From: Baffinella frigidus
Lineage: Eukaryota > Cryptophyceae > Cryptomonadales > Baffinellaceae
Assembly (NCBI GenBank): GCA_026770585.1
Contig: MU646624.1
Coordinates: forward strand, 120,460-135,080
Length of the DNA: 14,621 nucleotides
Reading direction: 5' to 3'
Shown: one piece after another, positions 6,860 through 13,127 of the stretch
How the letters are laid out: each line of letters begins with the position of its first letter
Position numbering within the stretch: position 1 is the first letter of the stretch
The notes under the pieces: model-generated
What the model saw: the letters and a program-made list of their open reading frames with translations, nothing else
Told to the model about the DNA's origin: nothing
Databases searched by the model: none
Position numbers and translations under genes: made by a program

Positions 6860-7185
6860 CAGGGATGTAGGCTCACAATCGTGTAAGTTGTCCCACGGGA
6901 GCATCCCTGCTGGAGTTGAGATTGAAACTCCCCCGAGATTGAAACTCCTCGGCCGCCGCCGGGTTCAGCAAGCGTGTGAGTGTACCTTCTCCCTGCGCGT
7001 TCTCCCTCGATCAAGCGTCCTCGCGGCGGCGGCGTGGCTCAGCCTCGATGAGCCAGATCCCTCACTCCCGTCCTAGCGTCCTCCAACCTTCTCCCTTCGT
7101 TCTCTCGGCGGGGCTCTGGTGCGCCTCGATCAGCCGGATCCTCCTCCTCTCCTCCCTCGCCTCGACATCATATCAGCAAGGTTTC
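6860..7185. other. GC-rich non-coding stretch with imperfect internal repeats
   Basis: Two copies of GAGATTGAAACTCC are 17 bases apart near 6917-6947. Two related ~60-bp segments follow (about 6988-7061 and 7089-7146), each with TTCTCCCT, a GGCGG run and CCTCGAT(G/C)AGCC.GATCC. No domain or codon signature supports a gene. Confidence 0.5.
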
Positions 7186-7390
7186 GGAGAAGACCCCTGG
7201 TCTTGAACCCAATTTGAACCCTCCCAAAACCGATATTTTTATCCGAAAATGCGGCCAAAAAATGAATTGGCAGTACGATTTTTCGTCCGCAGCTACAAAG
7301 TCAAAAAACTATAAAAAAATGACCTTTCCCCCCAATCTTCTGTCATTAGCAATATTTTCCTGGATGTTTTGCCCCCCCCCCCACCACCCA
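7186..7390 (+). repeat. ~190-bp dispersed repeat, copy 1
   Basis: From GGAGAAGA(C/T)CCCTGG through CCCTCCCAAAACCGATATTT, CGGCCAAAAAATGAATT, GTCAAAAAACTAT and a C-rich end, this aligns colinearly with 7972-8160 with scattered substitutions and small gaps. AT-rich for the window, and non-coding. Confidence 0.82.
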
Positions 7391-7391
7391 T

Positions 7392-7439
7392 CACGGATTG
7401 CCCCCCCCCGCCTAGGGGAGACTTATCAGCACATATATC
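7392..7439 (+). repeat. CACGGATTG-C(n)-GGGGAGACTTATCAGCAC repeat, copy 1
   Basis: CACGGATTG, a run of Cs, then CTAGGGGAGACTTATCAGCA and CATATAT. Two further copies are at 7877-7925 (left side replaced) and 8433-8495. The first copy follows directly on the ~190-bp repeat. Confidence 0.82.
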
Positions 7440-7594
7440 TTCGTGTATGTTGTATACTTGGTGATCTACGACTCTGGGTAGGTCCCTCGAGATTATCTTC
7501 TCTCTCGTGTGACCTCCCCAGATTCCACATATACGTATCAGCACCCAGCTGAATAACAAATGTCCTTTAGGTGCCATGTTGGGAGAAATTAAAA

Positions 7595-7639
7595 TGGGCC
7601 ATGTTGGGAGAAATGAAAAAAATCTCCCAACATGGCCCA
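7595..7639. repeat. Short hairpin-forming inverted repeat
   Basis: TGGGCCATGTTGGGAGA (7595-7611) is mirrored by its exact complement at 7623-7639 with an A-rich 11-base loop. A third, partial direct copy (GCCATGTTGGGAGAAAT) lies at 7572-7588. A U-rich tract does not follow, so a bacterial-type terminator is not suggested. Confidence 0.8.
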
Positions 7640-7769
7640 ATGGTCGGATCCGATCTCCAGAGCTCAAAAGTTCACACATTTTAGCTTGCAAATCAACTTT
7701 CGAAAAACAGTTCCAGAGCACTATTTGAGCCACCTCGGAGGGCTGGTGGTAGGGGTGAGGTCGACCAGT

Positions 7770-7790
7770 TCAGGGTTTAGGGTTTAGGGA
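7770..7790 (+). repeat. Short telomere-type tract
   Basis: About three TT(T/C)AGGG units isolated from the main array; another single-unit remnant is near 8176. They indicate small dispersed scraps of telomere sequence in this region. Confidence 0.7.
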
Positions 7791-7876
7791 ACAGGGGAAA
7801 GGGGTGAGGGTGTAGGGTACCTGGTTCTCCACAATCGGTCCTAATTTACAGGTTTGGGGCCACAATCGATCATCTT

Positions 7877-7925
7877 CTCCGCCTAGGGGAGACTTATTAG
7901 CACATATATCAGCTGTTTTGCTGAT
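7877..7925 (+). repeat. CTAGGGGAGACTTATTAGCAC repeat, copy 2
   Basis: Shares CGCCTAGGGGAGACTTAT.AG and CACATATATCAGCTG with the copies at 7392 and 8433 but lacks the CACGGATTG-C(n) left part. It leads into the palindrome at 7932. Confidence 0.75.
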
Positions 7926-7931
7926 ATTGCT

Positions 7932-8005
7932 GTTTTGGGAGGGTTGAAGGCCAGGGATCTTCTCCATTAATGGAGAAGATCCCTGGCCTTCAACCCTCCC
8001 AAAAC
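7932..8005. repeat. 74-bp perfect palindrome
   Basis: The two 37-base arms are exact complements with no loop, centred on CCATTAATGG between 7968 and 7969. The right arm is the left end of the ~190-bp repeat copy at 7972-8160, so the palindrome is an inverted duplicate of that repeat's first 35 or so bases. It could be a foldback junction from a rearrangement, or an assembly or cloning artefact. Confidence 0.9.
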
Positions 8006-8160
8006 CGATATTTTCGTCCGAAAAAACGGCCAAAAAATGAATTTGCAAAATGTTTGTTCGTCCTGAGATACAATGTCAAAAAACTATTAAAAAAACTGAC
8101 ATTTCCCCCAATTTTCTGGCATTAGCAAAAAAAATCTGGATTTTTGGCCCCCTGCCCACC
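7972..8160 (+). repeat. ~190-bp dispersed repeat, copy 2
   Basis: Colinear with 7186-7390 (see there). Distinctive shared words are CCCTCCCAAAACCGATATTT, CGGCCAAAAAATGAATT and CATTAGCAA. The two copies differ at many positions, so the duplication is not recent. Confidence 0.82.
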
Positions 8161-8432
8161 CCACCTACGCGAGACCCAGTTCGGGGTTTAGGGAACTTCT
8201 GATTTGGATAAAGTGTAAGAAGGGCGTCCAACAAGTGTTTTAAAAGGAGAAACGCAGACCGGATTCAGGTCGGGATCCTTTCAAACGTAAAACCGAGGTT
8301 TCAAAATGCTCCAGAGCGAACACTTTTCCCGTCAGAATGTGTCAAAAGTTACCAAAATGGCTCCAACCCAACGCAACCTCAGGTCGTGTTGGGAAATCCT
8401 AAACCCTGGACGTGATCTCGCGGAGACCCGCC
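8161..8432. other. Non-coding unique stretch
   Basis: Ordinary-complexity DNA with a single telomere-like unit (GGGGTTTAGGG near 8176) and a G(C/G)GAGACCC word at about 8169 and 8422. No open frame of note and no recognised RNA. Confidence 0.4.
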
Positions 8433-8495
8433 ACGGATTGCCCCCCCCCGAGTAGGGGAGACTTATCAGCACATATATCAGCTGATTTGCTGAGT
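8433..8495 (+). repeat. CACGGATTG-C(n)-GGGGAGACTTATCAGCAC repeat, copy 3
   Basis: The most complete copy: CACGGATTG, a ten-C run, TAGGGGAGACTTATCAGCAC, ATATATCAGCTGATTTGCTGA. The end contains the small palindrome ATCAGCTGAT. It lies about 360 bases upstream of the second RING/MATH gene. Confidence 0.82.
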
Positions 8496-8532
8496 TGGTT
8501 TACAAAGGAGGTTTAGGTCCTTTAGGTTTTAA

Positions 8533-8857
8533 ATGCTCCCAACATATGCCAACGACACGCCGTTCCGTAGAAGGGATCTGCAGAGAAAGCATTTTTGCTT
8601 TCGGATCGCGTTTCGCTCTCCAGTGCAGAGGCTCGTGAAGAGGGGATACAGGGAGATTTTGATGACGTTGGATCCGTTGATGCCAAACTGGTCAAAACGG
8701 GGGGCTCACTCGTTTCTCACCATTTGCTCAGTTGCGCGCTCAGCTCAACAGAACAAGATCCGGCCATCGCCTCACACTGACACACGTCCTCGCTCACCGT
8801 CCCCGCGCGCGATCTCTCTCCACTGCACTCACCAGTCTAGGCCCACCACCCTGAAAG
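8533..8857 (+). other. Upstream region of second RING/MATH gene
   Basis: Leader/promoter region by position. It contains the 16-bp word AGAGAAAGCATTTTTG (8582-8597) also present upstream of the first gene. A long ATG frame starts at 8533 and overlaps the start of the real gene in another frame; it has no domain and its overlapped part is a shadow, though it could act as an upstream ORF if transcribed. I see no convincing TATA box. Confidence 0.4.
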
Positions 8858-10222
8858 ATGTCGTCAATGAAAATCGACCCGGATTGGCTGGAGGACGGCA
8901 AGGACATGGCCAAGTGCCCTGTTTGTCTCATGGTGTTGGTGATGCCGACCGTGGGCTGCCCCGAGGGGCACGCGCTGTGCCGCGAGTGCTACGTCACGGA
9001 GCTGGCCCTTAGGCACAAGTGCCCGCTTTGCCAGCACCCGACGGACGCGACTAGGCTGCAGAGGTGCCGGCCGCTCGAGGGCCTCATCGGGGATCTTTGC
9101 ATGCGCTGCAAGCACGGGCCGGTGGCGGATAGCGAGGGAGAGGAGGGCGGTGGGGCGGCTCTGCGGGCCAAGCGCGCCAGGCTGGAGCCGCCGCAGTCGA
9201 CGAGCACCGACGACCTGCGCGAGGAACTCGGGCGCCAGAGTCTGGACACGCAAGGGGAGGGGGGCGAGCTGGCTGCGCGCCTGGAGGAGCACCAGCGAGG
9301 CGATGCGGGCGTGGAAGGGCCGCACACCTGTAACTGGAGGGGCAAAGTGTGCGAGTTCGCAGCGCACTTGACCGAGAGCTGCGGGTACGAGCGTGTGCCG
9401 TGCCCCAACGCGGCGGCGGGCTGCAAGGAGTCGGTGCTGCGCAAGGACGCAGAAGGACACGCGTCTGAGACATGCGAGTACCGGCAGAGCAAATGCGCGC
9501 ACTGCAGCGCCCTCATGCTGGCGCGCGACCTGCCGGTACACGAGGGGATCTGCCCGGAGGCGCAGATCGAGTGTCCGAACGCGGGCTGCGGCGAGACGGT
9601 CGCGAGGCGCAGCATGGCGGAGCACCGGGGTGCGTGCGGGCGGGAGGAGGTGGAGTGCCCGTGCCCTGGGTGCGACGAGCGGATGGCGCGGGCGGAGGTG
9701 GGGGAGCACATGGCGGCGTCGGGGGAGGTGCATCTGCACAGGGCGTGGAAGCGGGCGGCGGAGATGGAGGAGAAGGTGGCGGAGCTGCAAACGAAGGTGG
9801 GCGTGATTGCCGGGCTGCAGAGGAACGCTCAAGCGCTGACGCGCGTGTTCACGTGGAGCACGAACATCGTGTGGTGCGACAAAAAGTCTCTTCCGTACAC
9901 CTTCACGGACGGGGTGCGTGGCCACTGTCTCAACGTCAGGTCAAGAAGCGACGACGTGGAATGGATGGGCTTCGAACTCGAGGAGGGGCCCGAATGCGCC
10001 ATGCACTTCAAGTGCTCGATCCTCGACAAGAACGACAAGATTCTCCGCGTTGCCAGTGGCCCGAAGTATGCTGACTTCCAGCAGCCTCCCAGCACAACTG
10101 GTCCGGTGGGGGAAGGGCAGGGATGTCGCTTCAAATTGACAGACGCAGACAAGGCGGGGGCGGTGCGCACGGACGGGAGCATGAAGCTGCGCATGGTGGT
10201 GCACCTGTACCTCCCAGAGTAG
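8858..10222 (+). CDS. RING-SAP-multi-TRAF zinc finger-MATH protein, long paralogue (454 aa)
   Basis: Paralogue of the gene at 1343 and, like it, a probable RING E3 ligase or TRAF-like adaptor. Domains in order: C3HC4 RING at 20-58 with the same spacing; acidic linker and RAKRAR basic patch at 103-108; SAP motif at about 116-145 (DDLREELG, GELAARLEEH); a series of TRAF-type zinc fingers from 158 (CNWRG) to about 292, with VPCPN...GC, CAHC, IECPN.GC and VECPCPGC repeats and regular His/Cys partners (H170, C175, H201, C206, H228, C232, H256, C260, H284); coiled coil at about 295-328; MATH/TRAF-C-like domain at 331-454 ending VVHLYLPE. Two in-frame ATGs (codons 1 and 4) could start it; the upstream one is given. 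Intron-free. The ~85 residues at 175-260 are missing from the short paralogue. Which form is ancestral is not shown, but loss is simpler (see findings). Confidence 0.9.
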   Translation: MSSMKIDPDWLEDGKDMAKCPVCLMVLVMPTVGCPEGHALCRECYVTELALRHKCPLCQHPTDATRLQRCRPLEGLIGDLCMRCKHGPVADSEGEEGGGAALRAKRARLEPPQSTSTDDLREELGRQSLDTQGEGGELAARLEEHQRGDAGVEGPHTCNWRGKVCEFAAHLTESCGYERVPCPNAAAGCKESVLRKDAEGHASETCEYRQSKCAHCSALMLARDLPVHEGICPEAQIECPNAGCGETVARRSMAEHRGACGREEVECPCPGCDERMARAEVGEHMAASGEVHLHRAWKRAAEMEEKVAELQTKVGVIAGLQRNAQALTRVFTWSTNIVWCDKKSLPYTFTDGVRGHCLNVRSRSDDVEWMGFELEEGPECAMHFKCSILDKNDKILRVASGPKYADFQQPPSTTGPVGEGQGCRFKLTDADKAGAVRTDGSMKLRMVVHLYLPE

Positions 10223-10520
10223 GCGCTGCCGGGCTGGGGGCGGCGGGCACGAAGTCGAGATTGACCTGGGCTTCAAATCCTTGCGAGGCGATCGCTGTAC
10301 GGTGGCAACTCCGTTTCCTCTTCGTCTCCCTCTCGACCGTCGCTCTCACCAGCCAGCCCAAGACGTTCCGACGCGCCCCATCAACGCCAACTCCGACCTC
10401 TCTCCAGCCAACATCTCCCTCTCCCGCCTTCGCACTCGCGCATGGCAACCGTCACCGCATCGGCAGCTGGAGCTGCTCGGGCCTGCCATGAAATCGTCGC
10501 CTCCCTCATCACCCTTCAGC
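10223..10520 (+). repeat. 3' flank of second RING/MATH gene, duplicated at 2480-2760
   Basis: Probable 3' UTR, matching the other gene's flank in order and orientation with moderate divergence. Similar conservation of coding and flank indicates duplication of genomic DNA rather than reverse-transcribed mRNA. Confidence 0.85.
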
Positions 10521-10565
10521 GCCCCCCTCACCCTTCTCCCTCGTTCTTTCACTACTCTTTCTCCA

Positions 10566-10568
10566 CAG

Positions 10569-10599
<31 letters not shown>

Positions 10600-10634
10600 T
10601 AGATACATACCCGCACGCACACACACACACACAG

Positions 10635-10692
<58 letters not shown>
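10566..10692. repeat. CA microsatellite
   Basis: (CA)n in two or three blocks broken by AATAGATACATACCCGCACG and AGATA. It occupies the position that corresponds to the foldback-containing stretch in the first gene's flank. Confidence 0.97.
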
Positions 10693-10694
<2 letters not shown>

Positions 10695-10702
10695 AAACTG
10701 TC

Positions 10703-10925
10703 GCTCAGTAGGAGCGCTGGCAGCCTAGGTAGGATTTGGAGATCCTGCCTAGACTGCTAGTCTCCGTTTCCCGCCTTTGAAAAATCTAGATACATGGCCG
10801 TCTCCCGCCTTTGTGGAATCCGAATAAAAAGGCCCTAGGGGCCTGCGTATGAGTGCTGGCAGCACGTGCAGGCAGGATTTGGAGGGTCCGTGCGGTTTAT
10901 CCCAGCCTGGCTTTCCTTTCCCTGC
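10703..10925 (+). repeat. Continuation of duplicated flank with internal repeats
   Basis: Contains CGCTCAGTAGGAG (matches 2959-2971) and, at 10850-10925, GTGCTGGCAGC...TTTGGAGGGT...TGCGGTTTATCCCAG, which aligns with 3256-3345. Internally, GAG(C/T)G(C/T)TGGCAGC...CAGGATTTGGAG occurs twice about 146 bp apart and CCCGCCTTTG occurs twice. A small inverted repeat CTAGGTAGGAT...ATCCTGCCTAG lies at 10724-10751. Confidence 0.65.
10823..10828 (+). promoter_or_regulatory. Poly(A) signal, second RING/MATH gene
   Basis: AATAAA about 600 bases past the stop codon, in a context (GAATAAAAAGGCC) resembling the first gene's CAATAAAGGGGCC. It is the first such hexamer I see downstream of the gene. Confidence 0.45.
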
Positions 10926-10983
10926 CTATGCGGCACCTACCTCCTCGCTCTCACCACAAGAGAGTGTGACAGACGCTCCTGTA

Positions 10984-11102
10984 CAGGGGTACCTCGCTCA
11001 TAAGAAAACACCCCGCCCCCTTGGGACCACCACATGGCCCTAGACATAGGCCTACTGTAGGGTCCTAGGGGAAGGCGTTTTGTTATGAGCGAGGTACCCC
11101 TG
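10984..11102 (-). mobile_element. Family A foldback element, copy A5
   Basis: A 119-bp copy with TA on both sides (10982-10983, 11103-11104); core reads ACCACATGGCCC first, so minus like A2 and A7. The C run is broken (CCCCGCCCCC) and the right arm has GTTATGAGC. Confidence 0.85.
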
Positions 11103-11104
11103 TA

Positions 11105-11316
11105 TGGGCAGAAGTGTCAGGCTCGCGTGCACCTCGCAGTTTCCGGTCCTGTTGGATCGGTTGATAAGACGCAAAACGTCGTTGCGAGATCAGTAAACAA
11201 CCTCATCAGAAGTGTGAAGGAGTGTCTTTCGTCGCCAAGAGTTGAAGGTTGCTCTCTCAGGAGGATTCGGGAGTACTGCTCACAAGGAGCCGCCCCCCTC
11301 CAGGACCACCGTAGGC
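11105..11316. other. Non-coding unique stretch
   Basis: No gene recognised. Contains CGCAGTTTCCGGT, also present near 4008-4021 after element A3 (CGCAGTTTCCGGTTCG), followed in both places by ..T.GAT/GACCGAT words. This is a further short match between the two halves of the window. Confidence 0.4.
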
Positions 11317-11318
11317 TA

Positions 11319-11435
11319 CAGGGGTACCTGGCTCATAAGAAACTGGCTCACTCTAGGACCCTACAGTAGGCCTGTGCCTAGGGCCCTCTGGCGGTCCTAG
11401 GGGGGGGGGCGTTTCTTATGAGCGAGGTACCCCTG
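11319..11435 (+). mobile_element. Family A foldback element, copy A6
   Basis: A 117-bp copy with TA on both sides (11317-11318, 11436-11437), core in plus orientation. The left arm has a CTGGCTCA change and an interrupted C run, while the right arm is canonical. Confidence 0.86.
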
Positions 11436-11467
11436 TACGGTAGCGCAAGTCCATCATCGGAACCAAC

Positions 11468-11530
11468 ATGGCATCGTGTCGTTCCCCCCGAGGAGGCTAT
11501 TGTTAAGCAGGACCTAGCCGGGTCACCGTA
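11468..11530 (+). repeat. GAGGAGGCT...CAGGACCTAG module, partial copy
   Basis: A diverged piece of the tail of the GA-bearing module: CATCGTGTCGTTCC, CCGAGGAGGCTATTGTTAAG and CAGGACCTAGC.GG.TCAC in the same order as at 3460-3530, 3720-3790 and 11812-11872. A 10-G run and a GACCTTTATTGATACCAACA spacer word (11607-11626) follow in the next 100 bases. Confidence 0.65.
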
Positions 11531-11667
11531 GTTTAGGCCAATCGTGTGGGGGGGGGGGGCGGTCGCCGTAGGGCTCTAATCAGGAGCTTGGCCGATCCGG
11601 AGCCGGACCTTTATTGATACCAACAAGGCCCCGTGTATTTCCAACCAACCAGGCTCCTCGAGGGGGC

Positions 11668-11787
11668 CAGGGGTACCTCGCTCATAATAATAAAAACGCA
11701 CCCCCCCAGGACCACCATAGGGCCCAAGGCATAGGCCTACTGTAGGGTCCTAGGAAGGGGCGTTTTTTTATGAGCGAGGTACCCCTG
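11668..11787 (-). mobile_element. Family A foldback element, copy A7
   Basis: A 120-bp copy, core in minus orientation. TA follows it (11788-11789), but the base pair before it is GC rather than TA, so the left target copy is mutated or lost. The left arm has an extra AATAATAA stretch and the right arm an expanded T run. Confidence 0.82.
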
Positions 11788-11800
11788 TAGCGTAAGCCAA

Positions 11801-11900
11801 GCCTGCCTCGGGAGCATCGTGACACACCCTTCGAGGAGGCTGTGTTTCCACTGGACCTAGCGGGAGGTCACGCACACTCTGCACGCTGTTTACGAATGGA
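11801..11900 (+). repeat. GCCTGCCTCGGGAGCA module, third full tail copy
   Basis: Closely matches 3714-3813: GCCTGCCTCGGGAGCA.CG, TGACACACCCTTCGAGGAGG, CTGTGTTTC, GGACCTAGCGGGAGGTCACG, and the end CACGCTGT.TACGAA.GGAA. The preceding GA tract of the first block is absent here, and element A7 takes its place. Confidence 0.85.
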
Positions 11901-11927
11901 ACGAGAGGCCCCCCACACCGCTGCTGC

Positions 11928-12030
11928 GCCCCTCCGACCAGGATCCTGACCTGTACTCATACAATGTACAAACCTGGCCACCTTGTCTTTTCCTCCGAGG
12001 AGGCTCCTCGAGGGGTAGTGCCCAGCGGCC
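11928..12030 (+). repeat. Block shared with 4960-5049
   Basis: Second copy of the CTGACCTGTACTCATACAA ... GGCCACCTTGTCTTT.CC ... AGGAGGCTCC block, which again leads towards the minisatellite. Confidence 0.75.
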
Positions 12031-12115
12031 TTTCTTTCTCTCTCTCTCTCTCTCGCTCTCTCTCTCTCTCGCTCGCTCTCTCGCTCTCGCTCTCTCTCTC
12101 TCGCTCTCTCTCTCG

Positions 12116-12146
<31 letters not shown>

Positions 12147-12147
12147 G
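12031..12147. repeat. TC (GA) microsatellite
   Basis: (TC)n with frequent TCGCTC interruptions, the only pyrimidine-strand GA-type array in the window. It is inserted between the shared block and the minisatellite, compared with the copy at about 5040-5050. Confidence 0.95.
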
Positions 12148-12290
12148 CCTCAGGACTGCCCAGGGGCCCGCCTCGGGACAGGACGATCCGTCTCGGGAGC
12201 AGCATGGGGCCCGCCTCAGGACAAAAGACCATGGGCCCGCCTCGGGACAGACAGGCCCGCCTCGGGATGGATAGGCCCGCCTCGGGAGAG
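12146..12290 (+). repeat. GC-rich ~20-bp minisatellite, second array
   Basis: Units of GGCCCGCCTCGGGA with linkers CAGACAG, TGGATAG and GAGACC. The order of variant linkers near the end (ACAGACAG, TGGATAG, GAGA) resembles the array at 5050-5240, so this is a copy of an array and not an independent birth. Confidence 0.88.
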
Positions 12291-12379
12291 ACCAGCGCTA
12301 GGCGGCGGAGGTGGACAGCGCGCGCCCGTCCTTGTCCCTGTCCCCTTCCCGCGAGTCCCCTCCTCCCCCTCCTCCAGGC

Positions 12380-12463
12380 GAAGAGGCGGGCGAGGACGCA
12401 GTCGGCGCCGAGAGCTGCCCCCCCTCCTCTTGGCCCCTGTTCTCGATCATCTGCCAGAGGGGG
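12380..12463 (-). pseudogene. Putative exon repeat 'QMIEN', copy 1
   Basis: On the minus strand a CAG directly precedes ATGATCGAGAACAGGGG, with CCCCTCTGG before it like a 3' splice site; the frame gives QMIENRGQEEGGQLSAPT. The segment is repeated at 12557-12642 and, more diverged, at 12861-12910, and the peptide QMI(E/Y)N(R/M)G(P/Q)EEG is kept in all three. I do not recognise the protein. Its position suggests it may belong to the same broken gene as the PP2C pieces. Confidence 0.4.
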
Positions 12464-12556
12464 GACAGATTTCCCGTCAGAACCCGGGGGAAAGTCAGGC
12501 TGGCGTGAGATGCGCCCAATCTCCCCAAGAAGGGGAGAGACGTGACAAATGGTTTT

Positions 12557-12642
12557 GAGAAGAGGCAGGCGAGGAGGTAGTTGGCGCCGAAAGCTGTCCC
12601 CCCTCCTCTGGGCCCCTGTTCTCGATCATCTGCAAGAGGGGG
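12557..12642 (-). pseudogene. Putative exon repeat 'QMIEN', copy 2
   Basis: Minus strand: CCCCCTCTTGCAG, then ATGATCGAGAACAGGGGCCC, giving QMIENRGPEEGGQLSAPT. It lies about 177 bp upstream (in transcript sense) of copy 1. CTCTTGCAG looks like a proper 3' splice acceptor. Confidence 0.42.
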
Positions 12643-12677
12643 CGATGCGTGATGAGGACACACCAGAAAGCACATCC

Positions 12678-12716
12678 ATCCTGTCCTCCGACTCCGCGTC
12701 GAGTCCCGAGGCGGGC
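12678..12716 (-). pseudogene. PP2C C-terminal exon fragment, copy 4 (shortest)
   Basis: Minus-strand reading LDAESEDR, followed by unrelated sequence; it is cut just where the other copies read DNVTV. It is directly preceded by a minisatellite unit (GCCCGCCTCGGGACTCGACG). Assigned from its match to the fuller copies at 13294-13377 and 13504-13737. Confidence 0.5.
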
Positions 12717-12811
12717 ATCTCTATCCCGAGACGGTGTAGGGTGTAGGCGCGTCACGCATGGCGTGGGATAGGCCCGCCTCGGGCGTGAGATAGGCCCTGT
12801 CCCGAGGTAGA

Positions 12812-12857
12812 GCCTATCTCAGAGATAAGCCCTCTATCTCAGAGATAGGCCCTACCC
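12812..12857. repeat. Two tandem copies of a palindromic word
   Basis: CTATCTCAGAGATA(A/G)GCCCT occurs twice about 21 bp apart; TATCTCAGAGATA is a 13-bp palindrome. Confidence 0.85.
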
Positions 12858-12860
12858 TTC

Positions 12861-12910
12861 TCACCTTCTTCTGGGCCCATGTTATATATCATCTGTCGGA
12901 GGGGGCGGGG
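12861..12910 (-). pseudogene. Putative exon repeat 'QMIEN', copy 3 (diverged)
   Basis: Minus-strand GACAG, then ATGATATATAACATGGGCCC and AGAAGAAGG, reading QMIYNMGPEEGE. The amino-acid pattern is kept better than would be expected of arbitrary drift, but the copy is short. Confidence 0.35.
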
Positions 12911-12955
12911 CGTGTCAGGATCGCAACAGGCTTTTGCAAAAATCTGTTGGATCTA

Positions 12956-13055
12956 TCCCTTAAGTGACCAGGCCTCCGAATTTGGGGGCCTGAGGTCCTA
13001 GGCTGGTCCTAGGGCCCTACGGTAGGGCGTATAAGCCTACTGGCCACTTAAGGGA
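12956..13055. mobile_element. Family B foldback element, copy B3
   Basis: A 100-bp element with ends TCCCTTAAGTG(A/G)CCA and TGGCCACTTAAGGGA, TA on both sides (12954-12955, 13056-13057). The inner part (GGTCCTAGGGCCCTACGGTAGGGCGTATAAGCCTAC) matches B1 and the reverse of B2. Confidence 0.8.
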
Positions 13056-13127
13056 TAACGCTGACCATCCGTCCCGTGGCGAGCGTTCAACCCCGAGGCG
13101 GGCCCGTGGGGTCGACCTAGCAGAGGG

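Noticed and set aside
7595-7639. Rho-independent terminator
   Set aside because: Hairpin present, but no following T run and no bacterial-type genes. The genome appears eukaryotic.
8533-9012. Plus-strand ATG frame overlapping the start of the second RING/MATH gene
   Set aside because: The half inside the gene is a frame shadow and the half before it has no domain or paralogous counterpart. At most an upstream ORF.
8864-9925. Long open frame (~350 codons) on the minus strand opposite the second RING/MATH gene
   Set aside because: Same reason: antisense artefact of GC-rich codons, with composition like the first antisense frame and no independent support.
10346-10760. Thr/His and Val/Cys repeat proteins over the CA microsatellite
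   Set aside because: Product of (CA)n translation; not conserved in the paralogous flank.
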